Source: Lysobacteraceae bacterium NML93-0793 (GTDB lineage: Bacteria > Pseudomonadota > Gammaproteobacteria > Xanthomonadales > Xanthomonadaceae). From it: a stretch of 64,000 nucleotides of DNA. Below, piece by piece: positions 9,159 to 21,293 of this stretch. The stretch lies in assembly GCA_002324875.1 (NCBI GenBank), contig NTJG01000013.1, positions 35,720 to 99,719 on the forward strand, written 5' to 3'. The position numbers and the translations under genes were made by a program. The notes under the pieces were generated by a model. It worked only from the letters and a program-made list of their open reading frames with translations. It did not search any database and had not been told where the DNA came from. Position 1 is the stretch's first letter, and the number at the start of each line of letters is the position of its first letter.

Positions 9159-9827
9159 TCAGCGCTCGGGCACCGTCCACAGATAGATGCGGGTGCCGTC
9201 GACTTCCTGGGTCTGCTCGGGCGCCCACTGGTCGGCCATGTCGAAGGCGTGGCTGACGATGCGCGTGCCGGGCTTGAGCTCGGCCAGCAGCTTCGGGCGC
9301 AGCTTCACGTTGAGGCTCTGCAGCAGGTACAGGGTGACCACGGTGGCCTCGCTGATGTCCTCCTCGAACAGGTCGGCCTCCTTGAACGTCACCAGATCGG
9401 TCACGCCGGCCGTCTCCGCATTCGCGTTCGCCTCGCGCACGCGCACCGGATTGATGTCGATGCCGACGCCGCGCACACCGAAGCGCTGGGCCGCGGCGAT
9501 CGGGATGCGGCCGTCACCGGAGCCGAGGTCGTACAGCACGTCGCCCTCGCGCACGCCGGCGAGATTGAGCATCGCATCGACCACGGGCTCCGGCGTCGGC
9601 ACGTAGATCACGTCGGGCTCGCGCGACGGACGCGGCGCGTCGGTCACGGCTGCCGCGTCGTCGCCGATGGCGGCGGTCACGGTGTGGGTGGTGTCGACGG
9701 ACGCATCGGCCGGTGCGGCGGCGCTGCCGTCGGCCGGTTCATAGGCGTTGACCGCCTGGTCGGCGCAGGCCAGCAGGATCGGCGCGCAGAGTGCGAGTGC
9801 GAGCAGGGTCTTCTTGGACGGCTTCAT
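9159..9827 (-). CDS. Lipoprotein-type class I SAM methyltransferase
   Basis: A 222-residue protein pairing a lipoprotein-like signal (LLACAD, Cys21) and a 50-residue linker with a methyltransferase domain. Motif I is YDLGSGDGRIPIAAA at about 99-113, followed by VRGVGIDINPVRVREA, the acidic FKEADLFEEDISEA and TLYLLQSLNVKLRPKL. This resembles the small FAM173-like lysine methyltransferases. SAM is not expected in the periplasm, so export of a working enzyme is puzzling (see findings). The start codon overlaps the stop of the upstream permease by 4 bp (ATGA), indicating coupled translation. Confidence 0.82.
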   Translation of the reverse strand: MKPSKKTLLALALCAPILLACADQAVNAYEPADGSAAAPADASVDTTHTVTAAIGDDAAAVTDAPRPSREPDVIYVPTPEPVVDAMLNLAGVREGDVLYDLGSGDGRIPIAAAQRFGVRGVGIDINPVRVREANANAETAGVTDLVTFKEADLFEEDISEATVVTLYLLQSLNVKLRPKLLAELKPGTRIVSHAFDMADQWAPEQTQEVDGTRIYLWTVPER

Positions 9828-11182
9828 GGCGAGGGATCCTCGGGTCGTGTGGTCGGTTTGATCAGCAGCAGCAGAAGTCCGCCCACCGCGAGCACGCCGA
9901 CGCCGAACAGCGCGCCGCGGCCGGTGTAGGCGAGACTCGAATACAGCAGATACGCGCTGGTGGCGCAGAACAGCAGCGGCAGCACCGGATACAGCGGCAC
10001 CCGGAACGGGCGCGGCAGGTCGGGATCACGGCGGCGCAGGACGAACAGCGCGATGCCCACGAGAAGGAAGAACAGCCAGAACACGGGCGCGGTGTATTCC
10101 ACCGCGACTTCGAAGCCGTCGCGCGCGAATGCGCCGAGCGCGACCAGCCCGAGCGCCAGCACGCCCTGGGTGACGAAGGCCGCGCGCGGCGTTCCACTGC
10201 GTGCATCCCAGCGACCGATGAAGCCCAGCGCCGGAAAATCCCGGCCGACGGCATAGACGCTGCGCGCACCGGTGATCATCGTCGCGTTGGCCGAGGTCAG
10301 CGCAGCGGCGATGACGATGGCGCTCATCACGATCGCGCCACTGGGCCCGAACACGCGCCCCATCAACTCCGCCGCCACCGCGTTGTGTTCGGCCATGCCG
10401 CCCAGGCCGAGCACCCGCAGGTAGGCGAGGTTCACCAGCACGTACAGCGCGGCGATCGCGATCAGGCTCAGGATCAGCACGCGCGGCATCCAGGTCTTCG
10501 CATCGCGCACTTCCGAGGTCACGTAGACCGCCTCGTTCCAGCCGCCATAGGTCAGCAGCACGAAGACCAGAATCAGGCCGATGGCGCTGTCACCGCCCGT
10601 CCCGGGCACCGGAGCGATATCGGAAGGCGCGAACCACAGGCCCGCGACGACGATCACCAGCACGCCGATGATCTCCGCCACCGTGAGCCAGGCCTGCACC
10701 GTGGCGCCCTGGCGCGTGCCCAGCCAGTTCACAGCCGTGAGCACGAGCACCGCCGCGCCCGCGTAGAGCGCGGATGACAGTGGGCCGACGTGGTAGAGCT
10801 GTGCCATGTAGTCGCCGACGATGAAGCACAGCAGCGCGATCGAACCGGTCTGGATCACCGACACGCGCGCCCAGGCGAACAGGAACGCCGGGCGCGGGCC
10901 GTAGGCCCGGCGCAGGTAGGTGTAGTCGCCACCGGCCTGCGGATAGGTGGTGGCGAGTTCGGCGTAGCACAGCGCGCCGATGATCGAGAGCACGCCGCCG
11001 ACGACCCAGGCGGCGAGCATCACGAATTCGCTGCCCGAAGCGCCTGCGATCAGCGAAGGCGTACGGAAGATGCCGGCGCCGACGACGACGCCGATAGTGA
11101 TCGCGAACGCGTCGCGGGCGCGCAGTGTTGCGCGCGGGGACACCGGGTCGGCCATCTCGGGCCGGCGTTCGCGTGTATCCAT
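9824..11182 (-). CDS. APC-family amino acid permease
   Basis: A 452-residue inner-membrane transporter with about 12 hydrophobic helices. It starts with the family pattern AFAITIGVVVGAGIFRTPSL and has ELATTYPQAGGDYTYLRRAY near helix 3, typical of amino acid/polyamine/organocation permeases of the LAT/YjeH-like type. It ends with a short cytosolic tail (TTRPEDPSP). The substrate cannot be told from sequence. It is followed in the same transcript by the lipoprotein methyltransferase (4-bp overlap). Confidence 0.92.
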   Translation of the reverse strand: MDTRERRPEMADPVSPRATLRARDAFAITIGVVVGAGIFRTPSLIAGASGSEFVMLAAWVVGGVLSIIGALCYAELATTYPQAGGDYTYLRRAYGPRPAFLFAWARVSVIQTGSIALLCFIVGDYMAQLYHVGPLSSALYAGAAVLVLTAVNWLGTRQGATVQAWLTVAEIIGVLVIVVAGLWFAPSDIAPVPGTGGDSAIGLILVFVLLTYGGWNEAVYVTSEVRDAKTWMPRVLILSLIAIAALYVLVNLAYLRVLGLGGMAEHNAVAAELMGRVFGPSGAIVMSAIVIAAALTSANATMITGARSVYAVGRDFPALGFIGRWDARSGTPRAAFVTQGVLALGLVALGAFARDGFEVAVEYTAPVFWLFFLLVGIALFVLRRRDPDLPRPFRVPLYPVLPLLFCATSAYLLYSSLAYTGRGALFGVGVLAVGGLLLLLIKPTTRPEDPSP

Positions 11183-11472
11183 GAAGCTCCAGAGTGACGC
11201 GGGCGGTCGCTGCCGGACGGCGAGCGGATCGGGACTGCTGGGCCGATCGATTCAAGCATTCGCGCGATGCGGAGCACGTGAACACCGTGCGACGCGCGCA
11301 CACGACATCGCGGGCGTGCCCACGCCAAGCGCCGGCGCGCGGCATGACCGGGAATGCGTTGCCGCGCGCCGCTGCGCATCTGCACGGGGCCGCGGCCAAC
11401 CGCGGGACCGGGGCGACGGCGACCTGTCAGCGATGGTCGACGGGCCGCGGACGGGCCCCGTCGGCCATCGAC

Positions 11473-12408
11473 TCAGCCGAAGCCGCAGTCGCCGCGCGCG
11501 TCCATCGGCGCGTCCGGCACCACCATCGTGTCGACGACGGCCGCATCGCGCATCGCCTCCAGCAACCCGAACAGACTGCGCAGATCCTGCGCGTTGTGCA
11601 GCCCCACGCGCCGCAGCTTGTCGGCGCTGCCGCCGCGCAGATAGTTCAACCAGGCGGCAGGTGCCTCGCTGCCGGGCAGGTCGTCCTCGCGCAGCACGCC
11701 GAGCAGCTCACGCTCCACCGTGGCCAGCTTGCAGTTCGCCCACACACCTCGATAGCGCCGCCGCACCGGGTGCAGCAGATCGACATGACGCAGCTCGATC
11801 AGCGGATCGCGCAAGCGCGCCAGGCGATACCGCGTGGTCAGCAGTGGCCGGTCGTAACTGCGGCCGTTGTAGCTGACCAGCACGGTTTCGGGCCGCAGCC
11901 ATGTCGAAAACGTCTTCAGCATCGCGCGCTCCGCGCCGAGCGTGGTGATGCACAGCTGACGGATGCGCAGCGCGCCATCGACGAAATCCGCGGCGCCGAT
12001 CATGAAGGCGCGCGTGCCGGTGCCGCCGGCGAGGCCGGTGGTCTCGGTGTCGAAGGCCAGCAGATCCGAGCGCTTCGCCGGCTCGTGTCGGATGTCGTGG
12101 AGCGCGAGCGCGTGATCGTCGTGCGGCCACGGCGCCGTCTGTTCGTAGTAGCGAAGGCCCGGCGCGATCTCCTCGCCGGGCAGCGCGCGATCGACCGGTC
12201 CGGAGGCACGCAGTGCCGGCGTCGGCGCGCGCAGCTTCATCAGCTTGCGCAGCTGTTCGACCACCTGCTCCGGCGAACGCCCGCCCTCGGCGCGCGGCCA
12301 CTGCGCGCGCGGTGCAGCCGTCGGCAACGGCGGCGTCGGGGTCACCGACGGCAGCGCGGTACCGGCCTGGCGGCGCAGCAGGCCGAGACGTTTGGCCAGT
12401 GCACTCAT
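11473..12408 (-). CDS. mrfB: MrfB-type 3'-5' exonuclease (YprB RNase H-like)
   Basis: A 311-residue DEDD-family nuclease. Motifs: Exo I LLAFDTETTGLAGG, Exo II SYNGRSYDRPLL, then HVDLLHPVRRRY and VGLHNAQDLRSLFGLL for Exo III. The family (B. subtilis YprB/MrfB) works with helicase MrfA in removal of mitomycin-type DNA adducts. The start ATG at 12408 overlaps the mrfA stop by 4 bp, so the two are co-translated, as expected for partners. The N-terminal 75 residues are Pro/Arg-rich and probably flexible. B. subtilis MrfB has a C-terminal TPR region; none is obvious here. Confidence 0.86.
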   Translation of the reverse strand: MSALAKRLGLLRRQAGTALPSVTPTPPLPTAAPRAQWPRAEGGRSPEQVVEQLRKLMKLRAPTPALRASGPVDRALPGEEIAPGLRYYEQTAPWPHDDHALALHDIRHEPAKRSDLLAFDTETTGLAGGTGTRAFMIGAADFVDGALRIRQLCITTLGAERAMLKTFSTWLRPETVLVSYNGRSYDRPLLTTRYRLARLRDPLIELRHVDLLHPVRRRYRGVWANCKLATVERELLGVLREDDLPGSEAPAAWLNYLRGGSADKLRRVGLHNAQDLRSLFGLLEAMRDAAVVDTMVVPDAPMDARGDCGFG

Positions 12409-14807
12409 GCCGGCAGCTGCGGCGCGTGCATCAGCAGATCGATGACCCGCGCCGCGAGCTGACGCGGCGTGCGCTCGGCGTCCTCGTCGGATGCGAGGAT
12501 CGGGCCGACGCAGGCCGGGCACCCGGCCCGGCAACTGCAGCCGGCGACCAGCGCCGCCGCCTTGCCCAGCAGTTCCTCGCGACGCTCGAACAGCGGCGCC
12601 GACAGGCCCACGCCGCCGGGATAGTTGTCGTAGAGATACAGCGTGGGCGCGAAGCGGCCGAGCAGCTCGATCGAGGTGCTGCTGCCGTCGCCGTCGCGCA
12701 ACTGCCCGCGACCGCGCTGGTCGGCCGTCGCGAACCAGGTGCCGTCGCCGCTGCCGACGGCCTTCTGCAGGTCACGACTTTCGGCCATCACCGCGACCTG
12801 CGCGACCAGATGCAGCGCGTACGACGCGCCGAGAAAGCCGTCCAGCGCCTCGTGGCGCGCATCAAAGGCGCGGTCGAGCGCCGCCTGCGGCAGCTGCCAC
12901 CACACCGAACTCGTGTGCAGTTCCTGGTCGGGCAGGTTCACCGGGCCGTAGCCGATGTTCTCGTGGGTGTGGAAGCGGATCTTCTTGTAGCCCGAGACGC
13001 GGCGCACCACGTGCACCTCGCCGATGTGCGCGCTGCCCTGCCCCGCATCGGCCTGTTCCTCGTCGTCGAGGACTTTCAGCTTGGTGTAGTCGATCGCGTC
13101 GGTGTAGTAATCGACGTTCGTGCGCGTGACGTAGGCCTTGCGGCCCTCCCAGTCCAGGCGCTCCACCTGGAACGGTTCGGACTGGATCATGTGGATCGCG
13201 CCCTCGTACAGGGTGAGCGCGGCAGCGGAATAGTCGACCTCGGCGATGATCGTCTGCCGCCCGTCGGTGCGGTCGACGACAACGAAGTTGCCGTCGGCGA
13301 CCGAGCGCAGATTGACCGCCTGCGCCGGATAGCTGTCGGCGATCCACTCCCAGCGGTCGCCTTCATGGTGCAGCACGCCGGACTCGGCCAGCACCTCCAG
13401 CCACGGCAGCGGCGCGACGGGTCCGAATATGTCGCCGTCCACGAACGGCAGCTCGAACGCCGCGCAGCGGATGTGGTCGAGCAGGATCAGCGGCTGGTCG
13501 GGTTCGATGCGCGCGTGCTCGGGATTGGCCTCGGCGAAAAACTCCGGATGCCGCACCACGTACTGGTCCATCGGCTCGGAACTCGCGACCAGCACGCCGA
13601 CCGACGGCTGCTGCCGGCGACCGGCGCGACCGAAGCGCTGCCATGTCGCGGAGATGCTGCCCGGATAGCCGTTGAGCACCACGACATCGAGACTGCCGAT
13701 GTCGACGCCCAGTTCCAGCGCCGACGTGCTGACGATGCCGTCGATGCTGCCGGCGCGCATTTCGCGCTCGGCCGCGCGGCGCTCGGTCGGCAGATAGCCG
13801 CCGCGGTAGGCGCGGATGCGCCTGGGCTTGCGCGGGTCGTGGTCGAAGACTTCCTTGAGGTACTTGGTCAGCACTTCGACCATCAGCCGCGTCTGGCAGA
13901 ACACCAGAGTTTTCAGCCCGGCGCGGATCGCCATGCGCGCGATGCGGTTGGACTGCGAGCGCGCCGACGCGCGCAGGCCGAGATCCGGATTCACCACCGG
14001 CGGATTCCACAGCAGCACATGCTTGTCGCCGCGTGGCGCGCCGGATTCGAGAATCGCCTCCAGCGCGGCGTCGTCCACTTCCACCAGCGCGCGGCCGTGC
14101 TCGCGCGCATTGCCGATCGTCGCCGAGCAGAGGATGAACTGCGGCGTCACGCCGTAGAACGCGCAGACACGCTTGAGCCGGCGGATCACGTTGGCGACGT
14201 GCGAGCCGAACACGCCGCGATAGGTATGGATCTCGTCGATCACCACATAGCGCAGGTTCTCGAAGAACTGCGCCCATTTCGTGTGATGCGGCAGGATCGC
14301 CTGGTGCAGCATGTCCGGGTTGCTGACCACGATGTCGCCGTTGATGCGGATCGCCTGGCGCGCATCGCCGGGCGTGTCGCCGTCGAAGGTCGCCGCGCGC
14401 AGGCCCAGTTCGCCGGCCGCGTTGAGTTCCAGCAGCTCGGCCACCTGGTCCTGCGCCAGGGCCTTGGTCGGAAACAGGTACAGCGCCTTGCTGCGCGCCG
14501 TGATCGCCGCCGACAGCACCGGCAGGGTGTAGCACAGCGACTTGCCCGAGGCGGTCGGCGTGGCCACGACCAGATGCCGCCCGGCCTGGCTCGCCGTCCA
14601 CGCCTCGGCCTGATGCTTGTACAGCCGATCGACGCCGCGACTGCGCATCGCGCGTGCCAGCGCTTCGGGCACATCATCGGGAATCGGCGCGTAATCGCCG
14701 GCCTGACCGGGCAGCAGCAGCGTGCCGGTAACACGCCCCGGATACTTGGCGGCCAGCCTGGCCGCCAGCACGCCACCGGTCGCCGCCCCCCCGCTCGGCA
14801 CCGGCAA
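12405..14807 (-). CDS. mrfA: MrfA-type DEAD/DEAH helicase with DUF1998
   Basis: About 800 residues. Helicase motifs in order: Walker A ATPTASGKS, FPTKALAQDQ, VIDEIHTYRG (DEIH box), CSATIGN, then helicase-C with STSALELGVDIGSLD and QRFGRAGR. The C-terminal DUF1998 region ends in a Cys cluster CSCRAGCPACVGP that likely binds zinc. The order and coupling with MrfB match the B. subtilis mitomycin repair pair. The start is uncertain: TTG at 14807 is used, but the frame stays open about 26 codons upstream (a CTG giving an N-terminus like LNAILKPDPASLPVPSG) before a stop. Confidence 0.9.
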   Translation of the reverse strand: MPVPSGGAATGGVLAARLAAKYPGRVTGTLLLPGQAGDYAPIPDDVPEALARAMRSRGVDRLYKHQAEAWTASQAGRHLVVATPTASGKSLCYTLPVLSAAITARSKALYLFPTKALAQDQVAELLELNAAGELGLRAATFDGDTPGDARQAIRINGDIVVSNPDMLHQAILPHHTKWAQFFENLRYVVIDEIHTYRGVFGSHVANVIRRLKRVCAFYGVTPQFILCSATIGNAREHGRALVEVDDAALEAILESGAPRGDKHVLLWNPPVVNPDLGLRASARSQSNRIARMAIRAGLKTLVFCQTRLMVEVLTKYLKEVFDHDPRKPRRIRAYRGGYLPTERRAAEREMRAGSIDGIVSTSALELGVDIGSLDVVVLNGYPGSISATWQRFGRAGRRQQPSVGVLVASSEPMDQYVVRHPEFFAEANPEHARIEPDQPLILLDHIRCAAFELPFVDGDIFGPVAPLPWLEVLAESGVLHHEGDRWEWIADSYPAQAVNLRSVADGNFVVVDRTDGRQTIIAEVDYSAAALTLYEGAIHMIQSEPFQVERLDWEGRKAYVTRTNVDYYTDAIDYTKLKVLDDEEQADAGQGSAHIGEVHVVRRVSGYKKIRFHTHENIGYGPVNLPDQELHTSSVWWQLPQAALDRAFDARHEALDGFLGASYALHLVAQVAVMAESRDLQKAVGSGDGTWFATADQRGRGQLRDGDGSSTSIELLGRFAPTLYLYDNYPGGVGLSAPLFERREELLGKAAALVAGCSCRAGCPACVGPILASDEDAERTPRQLAARVIDLLMHAPQLPA

Positions 14808-15000
14808 GGACGCGGGATCGGGCTTGAGGATGGCGTTCAGACGATGGCTCCAGACGGGGGCGAGCTGCGAGCCTGACGTCCAGGCGTCTCATCGCGCGAG
14901 ACTGCAGCCCGGCAATGCACGATCGACGCGTGCTTCACGGCGTCGCAATCCGTCGGCTCCTAGCCTCGGCCGCTCACTCGTTCCCCCAAAGGATTTCCCC

Positions 15001-15540
15001 ATGACGACCCTCGACGGCAAGAAAATCGCCATCCTCGCCACCGACGGCTTCGAGCAGTCCGAGCTCGAACAACCGCTCCAGGACCTGCGCAAGGCCGGCG
15101 CCCAGGTGGATGTCATCACGCCTGGTGATGCCGCATCGATCAAAGGCTGGGACAAGAAGGACTGGGGCCGCAGCGTCGCTGTCGACGTGGCCCTGTCCAA
15201 GGCCGATCACGCTGCCTACGACGCCCTGGTGTTGCCGGGCGGCCAGATGAACCCGGACGTGCTGCGCGCCGATGCGGATGCCGTGGCGTTCGTGCGTGCG
15301 TTCGGCGAGGCCGGCAAGCCGATCGCCGCGATCTGCCACGGCCCGTGGCTGCTGGTCGAAAGCGGTCTGGCCAAGGGCCGCAAGGTCACTTCGTGGCCGT
15401 CGGTGAAAACCGATCTGGTCAATGCCGGCGCGCAGTGGGAGGATGCGGAAGTCGTCGTCGATGGCAGCCTGATCACCAGCCGCAAGCCCGACGACATCCC
15501 GGCGTTCAACGCGGCCATCGTGAAGGCCGTCGCCGCCTGA
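15001..15540 (+). CDS. DJ-1/PfpI family protein (type 1 glutamine amidotransferase-like)
   Basis: A 179-residue cytosolic protein of the PfpI branch. The sequence KKIAILATDGFEQSELEQP carries the conserved Glu18, and the nucleophile elbow is AAICHGPWLL with Cys112 and His113. It ends SRKPDDIPAFNAAIVKAV, a strong match to PfpI/YhbO-type deglycase or stress proteins. The start ATG follows AAAGGA with good spacing. It probably forms an operon with the MAPEG gene 22 bp downstream. Whether it acts as glyoxalase, protease or chaperone cannot be decided from sequence. Confidence 0.93.
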   Translation: MTTLDGKKIAILATDGFEQSELEQPLQDLRKAGAQVDVITPGDAASIKGWDKKDWGRSVAVDVALSKADHAAYDALVLPGGQMNPDVLRADADAVAFVRAFGEAGKPIAAICHGPWLLVESGLAKGRKVTSWPSVKTDLVNAGAQWEDAEVVVDGSLITSRKPDDIPAFNAAIVKAVAA

Positions 15541-15562
15541 CCCGCTGAAGAAGGACCTGCCG

Positions 15563-15952
15563 ATGACGATCGAACTGCAGATGCTGGCCTGGTCGATCGT
15601 GCTCGGCCTGGTCCATATCGGCGTTGCCGGTGGCTTCGCCACCGCGCAACGCGGCCTGCGCTGGAACGCCGGCAACCGTGACGGCGATGCGCCGCCCCTG
15701 CGCGGTGCCGCCGTGCGCACCGCCGCGGCCAGCCGCAATTTTCTCGAGACCTTTCCGTTCTTCGCCGCGGCCGTGCTCGCGGTGATCGCGAGCGGCCGCG
15801 CCGATGCCGACACCGCGCTCGGCGCGCAGGTGTACCTGTGGGCGCGCGTGGTCTATCTGCCCGTCTATGCCATCGGCATTCCCTATCTGCGCACGGCCGT
15901 GTGGATCGTGTCGCTGTGGGGCTTGTTGCAGCTCGTGCAGGCGCTTTTCTGA
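15563..15952 (+). CDS. MAPEG family membrane protein
   Basis: A 129-residue protein with four hydrophobic segments. The central RTAAASRNFLETFPFFAAAV is the MAPEG hallmark (Arg-x-x-x-N-x-x-E-x-FP), followed by LWARVVYLPVYAIGIPYLRT. The eukaryotic relatives are glutathione transferases; the bacterial YecN-like group is uncharacterised. AAGGAC precedes the ATG. It lies just downstream of the DJ-1-like gene, which suggests a shared stress role, but that is inference. Confidence 0.88.
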   Translation: MTIELQMLAWSIVLGLVHIGVAGGFATAQRGLRWNAGNRDGDAPPLRGAAVRTAAASRNFLETFPFFAAAVLAVIASGRADADTALGAQVYLWARVVYLPVYAIGIPYLRTAVWIVSLWGLLQLVQALF

Positions 15953-16114
15953 GCAATCACCGCGCATGGATGCGACGTCTGAGCGCACGGCCTGAAGCCT
16001 CGATTCAGCGGCGATCGCGCTGCGAGCGCTGTCATCGAAAGGACGCAACAGGTTCACGGAAAACAGACGAAACGCGCCCTAGCCTGCTGGCCTCAGATCA
16101 AGGCACCAACGCAG

Positions 16115-16351
16115 ATGGCACGCTCCGATTCCGACCACACCCTGGTGCTCTCCCTCGGCCGCAATGGCCGCGCGTCCTATCCCGAGCGGCCGTGGGAAGA
16201 AATCGAACCCGTGCTGCGCCGCGTCTGGGAATTCGACGGCCGCCTCCGCGCTTGGCACGACGTCCGCGCGGATGTGCAGGCGGCATGGCAATCCTGTGAT
16301 CCCGCCACGTCGTTACGCCGTGGACGCAGCGGATTCAGCCGCGCAGCATAA
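16115..16351 (+). CDS. Small hypothetical protein
   Basis: A 78-residue frame. Residues 1-55 (beginning MARSDSDHTLVLSLGRNGRA and including YPERPWEEIEPVLRRVWEF) have normal composition and look like a short structured protein. The last 15 residues are Arg/Ser-rich. The ribosome binding site is weak (CAAGG). It is not recognised, and the call rests on composition only. Confidence 0.42.
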   Translation: MARSDSDHTLVLSLGRNGRASYPERPWEEIEPVLRRVWEFDGRLRAWHDVRADVQAAWQSCDPATSLRRGRSGFSRAA

Positions 16352-16947
16352 GCCGCCCGCCTTGCCTCACCGCAATGCAATTCGGATGCAAAAGCTGCTC
16401 CCTCATGCATTCTTCGCGGCCCTGCCGGACTAGAACTAGGCAGAACGAACTCGCCGCGTGCGGCTCGATTCGTACGTGGCCGCACCCTCCTCCCTATCCC
16501 TAACCGGATCTTAGAGGGCCAAGTGCCTGTCCGGGATTGCGCTCGGTCGAACTGACCGGCCGAGCGACTGTCATTTGATCGGTCCAAGCACGGCGTGGGG
16601 GGCCTAGGTGCGTGCCGCGTCACGAGGACCACAGGGCGATCAATGTGCGCTGACGTAGTCCAGATGAGATGGGCCGTCCCTCATACAGGACCGTTGCGCA
16701 CCGTCGCACTCTACGCTGAACGGATAGATGTGGATCTTCCCCATTCCTGACTGTGCTCAGCGACTCAACTTTGCGTATTCGGGTCAATCACTTGGCGCTG
16801 CTCCCGCAAATTTTTTCCTAATGGTTGTTTTATTTCTTTTTAACAACGGCTAGGATCGGGGGACCTGGTGCCGCTGATCCGGTTGTCAAGTAGGGAAAAC
16901 GGCATGCAGAGGGGAACATCAGCACGCATTCATGTGGAGAGAGAAAC
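16352..16947. other. Long leader/promoter region of the TonB receptor gene
   Basis: About 600 bp without a supported gene. GC content falls along the stretch, ending in an AT-rich block at about 16805-16850 with runs of T (AATTTTTTCC, TTTCTTTTTAACAACG), very unlike the rest of the window. This block, about 100-140 bp before the receptor start, is a likely promoter or regulator-binding area. No clear Fur or Zur box was seen. Confidence 0.5.
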
Positions 16948-19920
<2,973 letters not shown>

Positions 19921-19942
19921 TCGACCGCTATACCGCTTAACG

Positions 19943-19974
19943 AACACGGCCCCGAAAGGGGCCGTGTTTGTTTG
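19943..19974 (+). terminator. Rho-independent terminator of the TonB receptor
   Basis: An 11-bp perfect stem AACACGGCCCC with a GAAA tetraloop, followed by TTTGTTTG, 22 bp after the stop codon. Confidence 0.9.
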
Positions 19975-20018
19975 TAACGGGGCACAACATCCGCCCGGCT
20001 TTCACCGGTCACCACATT

Positions 20019-20255
20019 TCATGCAGCGGGCCGCCGATACAGCGCGGCATTGATGCACGCGAACACGCTGACGACGAACCAACCGAACGGGAACAGCGAG
20101 ACCGTCAGCAGCCAGGTCATCGCGAACGCGATGCAGGCGGCGACGAACCAGAGGATCGCCGAGAGCACCCGCCCCTGCACCAGCTGACCGAGACCCGGAA
20201 CGATGAAGCTGCAGATGGCGGCGATGACGTTGCCGGCGGAACCCTGTGCGCTCAT
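20019..20255 (-). CDS. Small integral membrane protein
   Basis: A 78-residue protein with two to three membrane segments, beginning MSAQGSAGNVIAAICSFIVP. The phrase FIVPGLGQLVQGRVLSAI resembles the Pro-Gly-Leu-Gly-Gln turn of TM2/DUF5683-like membrane proteins. The ATG at 20255 is preferred, because upstream in-frame sequence is Arg/Cys-rich. Convergent with the TonB receptor. Function unknown. Confidence 0.75.
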   Translation of the reverse strand: MSAQGSAGNVIAAICSFIVPGLGQLVQGRVLSAILWFVAACIAFAMTWLLTVSLFPFGWFVVSVFACINAALYRRPAA

Positions 20256-20915
20256 GGCGTGACTCCTGATGATGAATGCGCGAATGCTCGCGCACCGGCA
20301 AAGGCGATGGCGTGAAGGCGCGGGTCCGCGAGGCAGTTGGCTCAACGCGACTGGCCCGTTGGTGAGCGGCATGGACGCTCGGCGATGTCATCGCATCGTC
20401 CATCCTCCGCAGCACCGAGACGCCAGGCTTGCATCGCAGGTGTCGCCTTTGCGAGCCGCTGGATGCGCAGCTGGATACGATGTCGCGGCTGCTGCTACCG
20501 CAAGCCCACGCGTCGTCCCGACACGCGGCATGTTCCTCGGTCCAGGCCTCCCCCTGTCGCGTCGCAGCGCCTGTCGCGGCAAGCACAAGCGCGGCGCCCG
20601 ACGCCTCCTGATTCTGCTCCATCCAGGTCTGCGCCTGCCGCGCGTAGACGCGTCCAGGCGGCGGCGAGAGAGGGTAAGTCCATCCTCGGCATCGAGGCAT
20701 CTGCCGAGCACACCTCTCGGACCGTCGACTGTCCCGACAGGCGCGCACCCCGAGCGGACGCGAGCCGTTTCGGGATGCATCCGATCGAAAGCCGCAACGC
20801 ACGCCATCGGCAGCGTGCGTGAATGCGCGGCGCCGGAATGTCGATTCCGCCGCGCCTGGTACGTCGTCCCGAGGAGCGCACGGTAGGTCGCCGTCGCCGA
20901 TACCGGAGTGACGCC
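20256..20915. other. Intergenic stretch, no gene supported
   Basis: 660 bp with overlapping open frames on both strands whose products are Arg/Ser/Cys-rich and mutually antisense. No ribosome binding site, repeat or hairpin of note was recognised. Confidence 0.5.
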
Positions 20916-21293
20916 ATGTCCTATATCGACGGATTCGTTCTCGCCGTTCCGACTGCCAATCGCCAGGCGTTCATCGACCATGCGCATCTGGGCGATGCCT
21001 TTTTCGTCGAACTGGGCGCACTGCGTGTGCTCGAGTGCTGGGCCGACGACGTGCCCGACGGGAAGCTGACCGATTTCCGCAGGGCCGTACAGGCCAGGGA
21101 CGACGAGACGGTGGTGTTCTCGTGGATCGAATGGCCCGACAAGGGCACCCGCGATGCGGCCTTCGCGAAGATGATGGACGGCAGCGATCCGCGTATGGAC
21201 CCGGAGAAGAACCCCATGCCCTTCGATGGCAAGCGGATGATCTTCGGCGGCTTCGTCCCCGTGGTCGAGCTGACAGGCGGCTCGGAGACCTGA
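20916..21293 (+). CDS. DUF1428 family protein
   Basis: A 125-residue cytosolic protein with the dimeric alpha/beta-barrel (YbaA-like) pattern. It starts MSYIDGFVLAVPTANRQAFI, has LGALRVLECWADDVPDGKLT and VFSWIEWPDKGTRDAAF, and ends with MPFDGKRMIFGGFVPVVEL, all typical of DUF1428. The start at 20916 is fixed by this conserved N-terminus. Function of the family is unknown. Confidence 0.92.
   Translation: MSYIDGFVLAVPTANRQAFIDHAHLGDAFFVELGALRVLECWADDVPDGKLTDFRRAVQARDDETVVFSWIEWPDKGTRDAAFAKMMDGSDPRMDPEKNPMPFDGKRMIFGGFVPVVELTGGSET

Noticed and set aside
12213..14876. Plus-strand frame of 887 codons
   Set aside because: It is antisense to mrfA, with His/Arg/Val-biased composition and no motifs.
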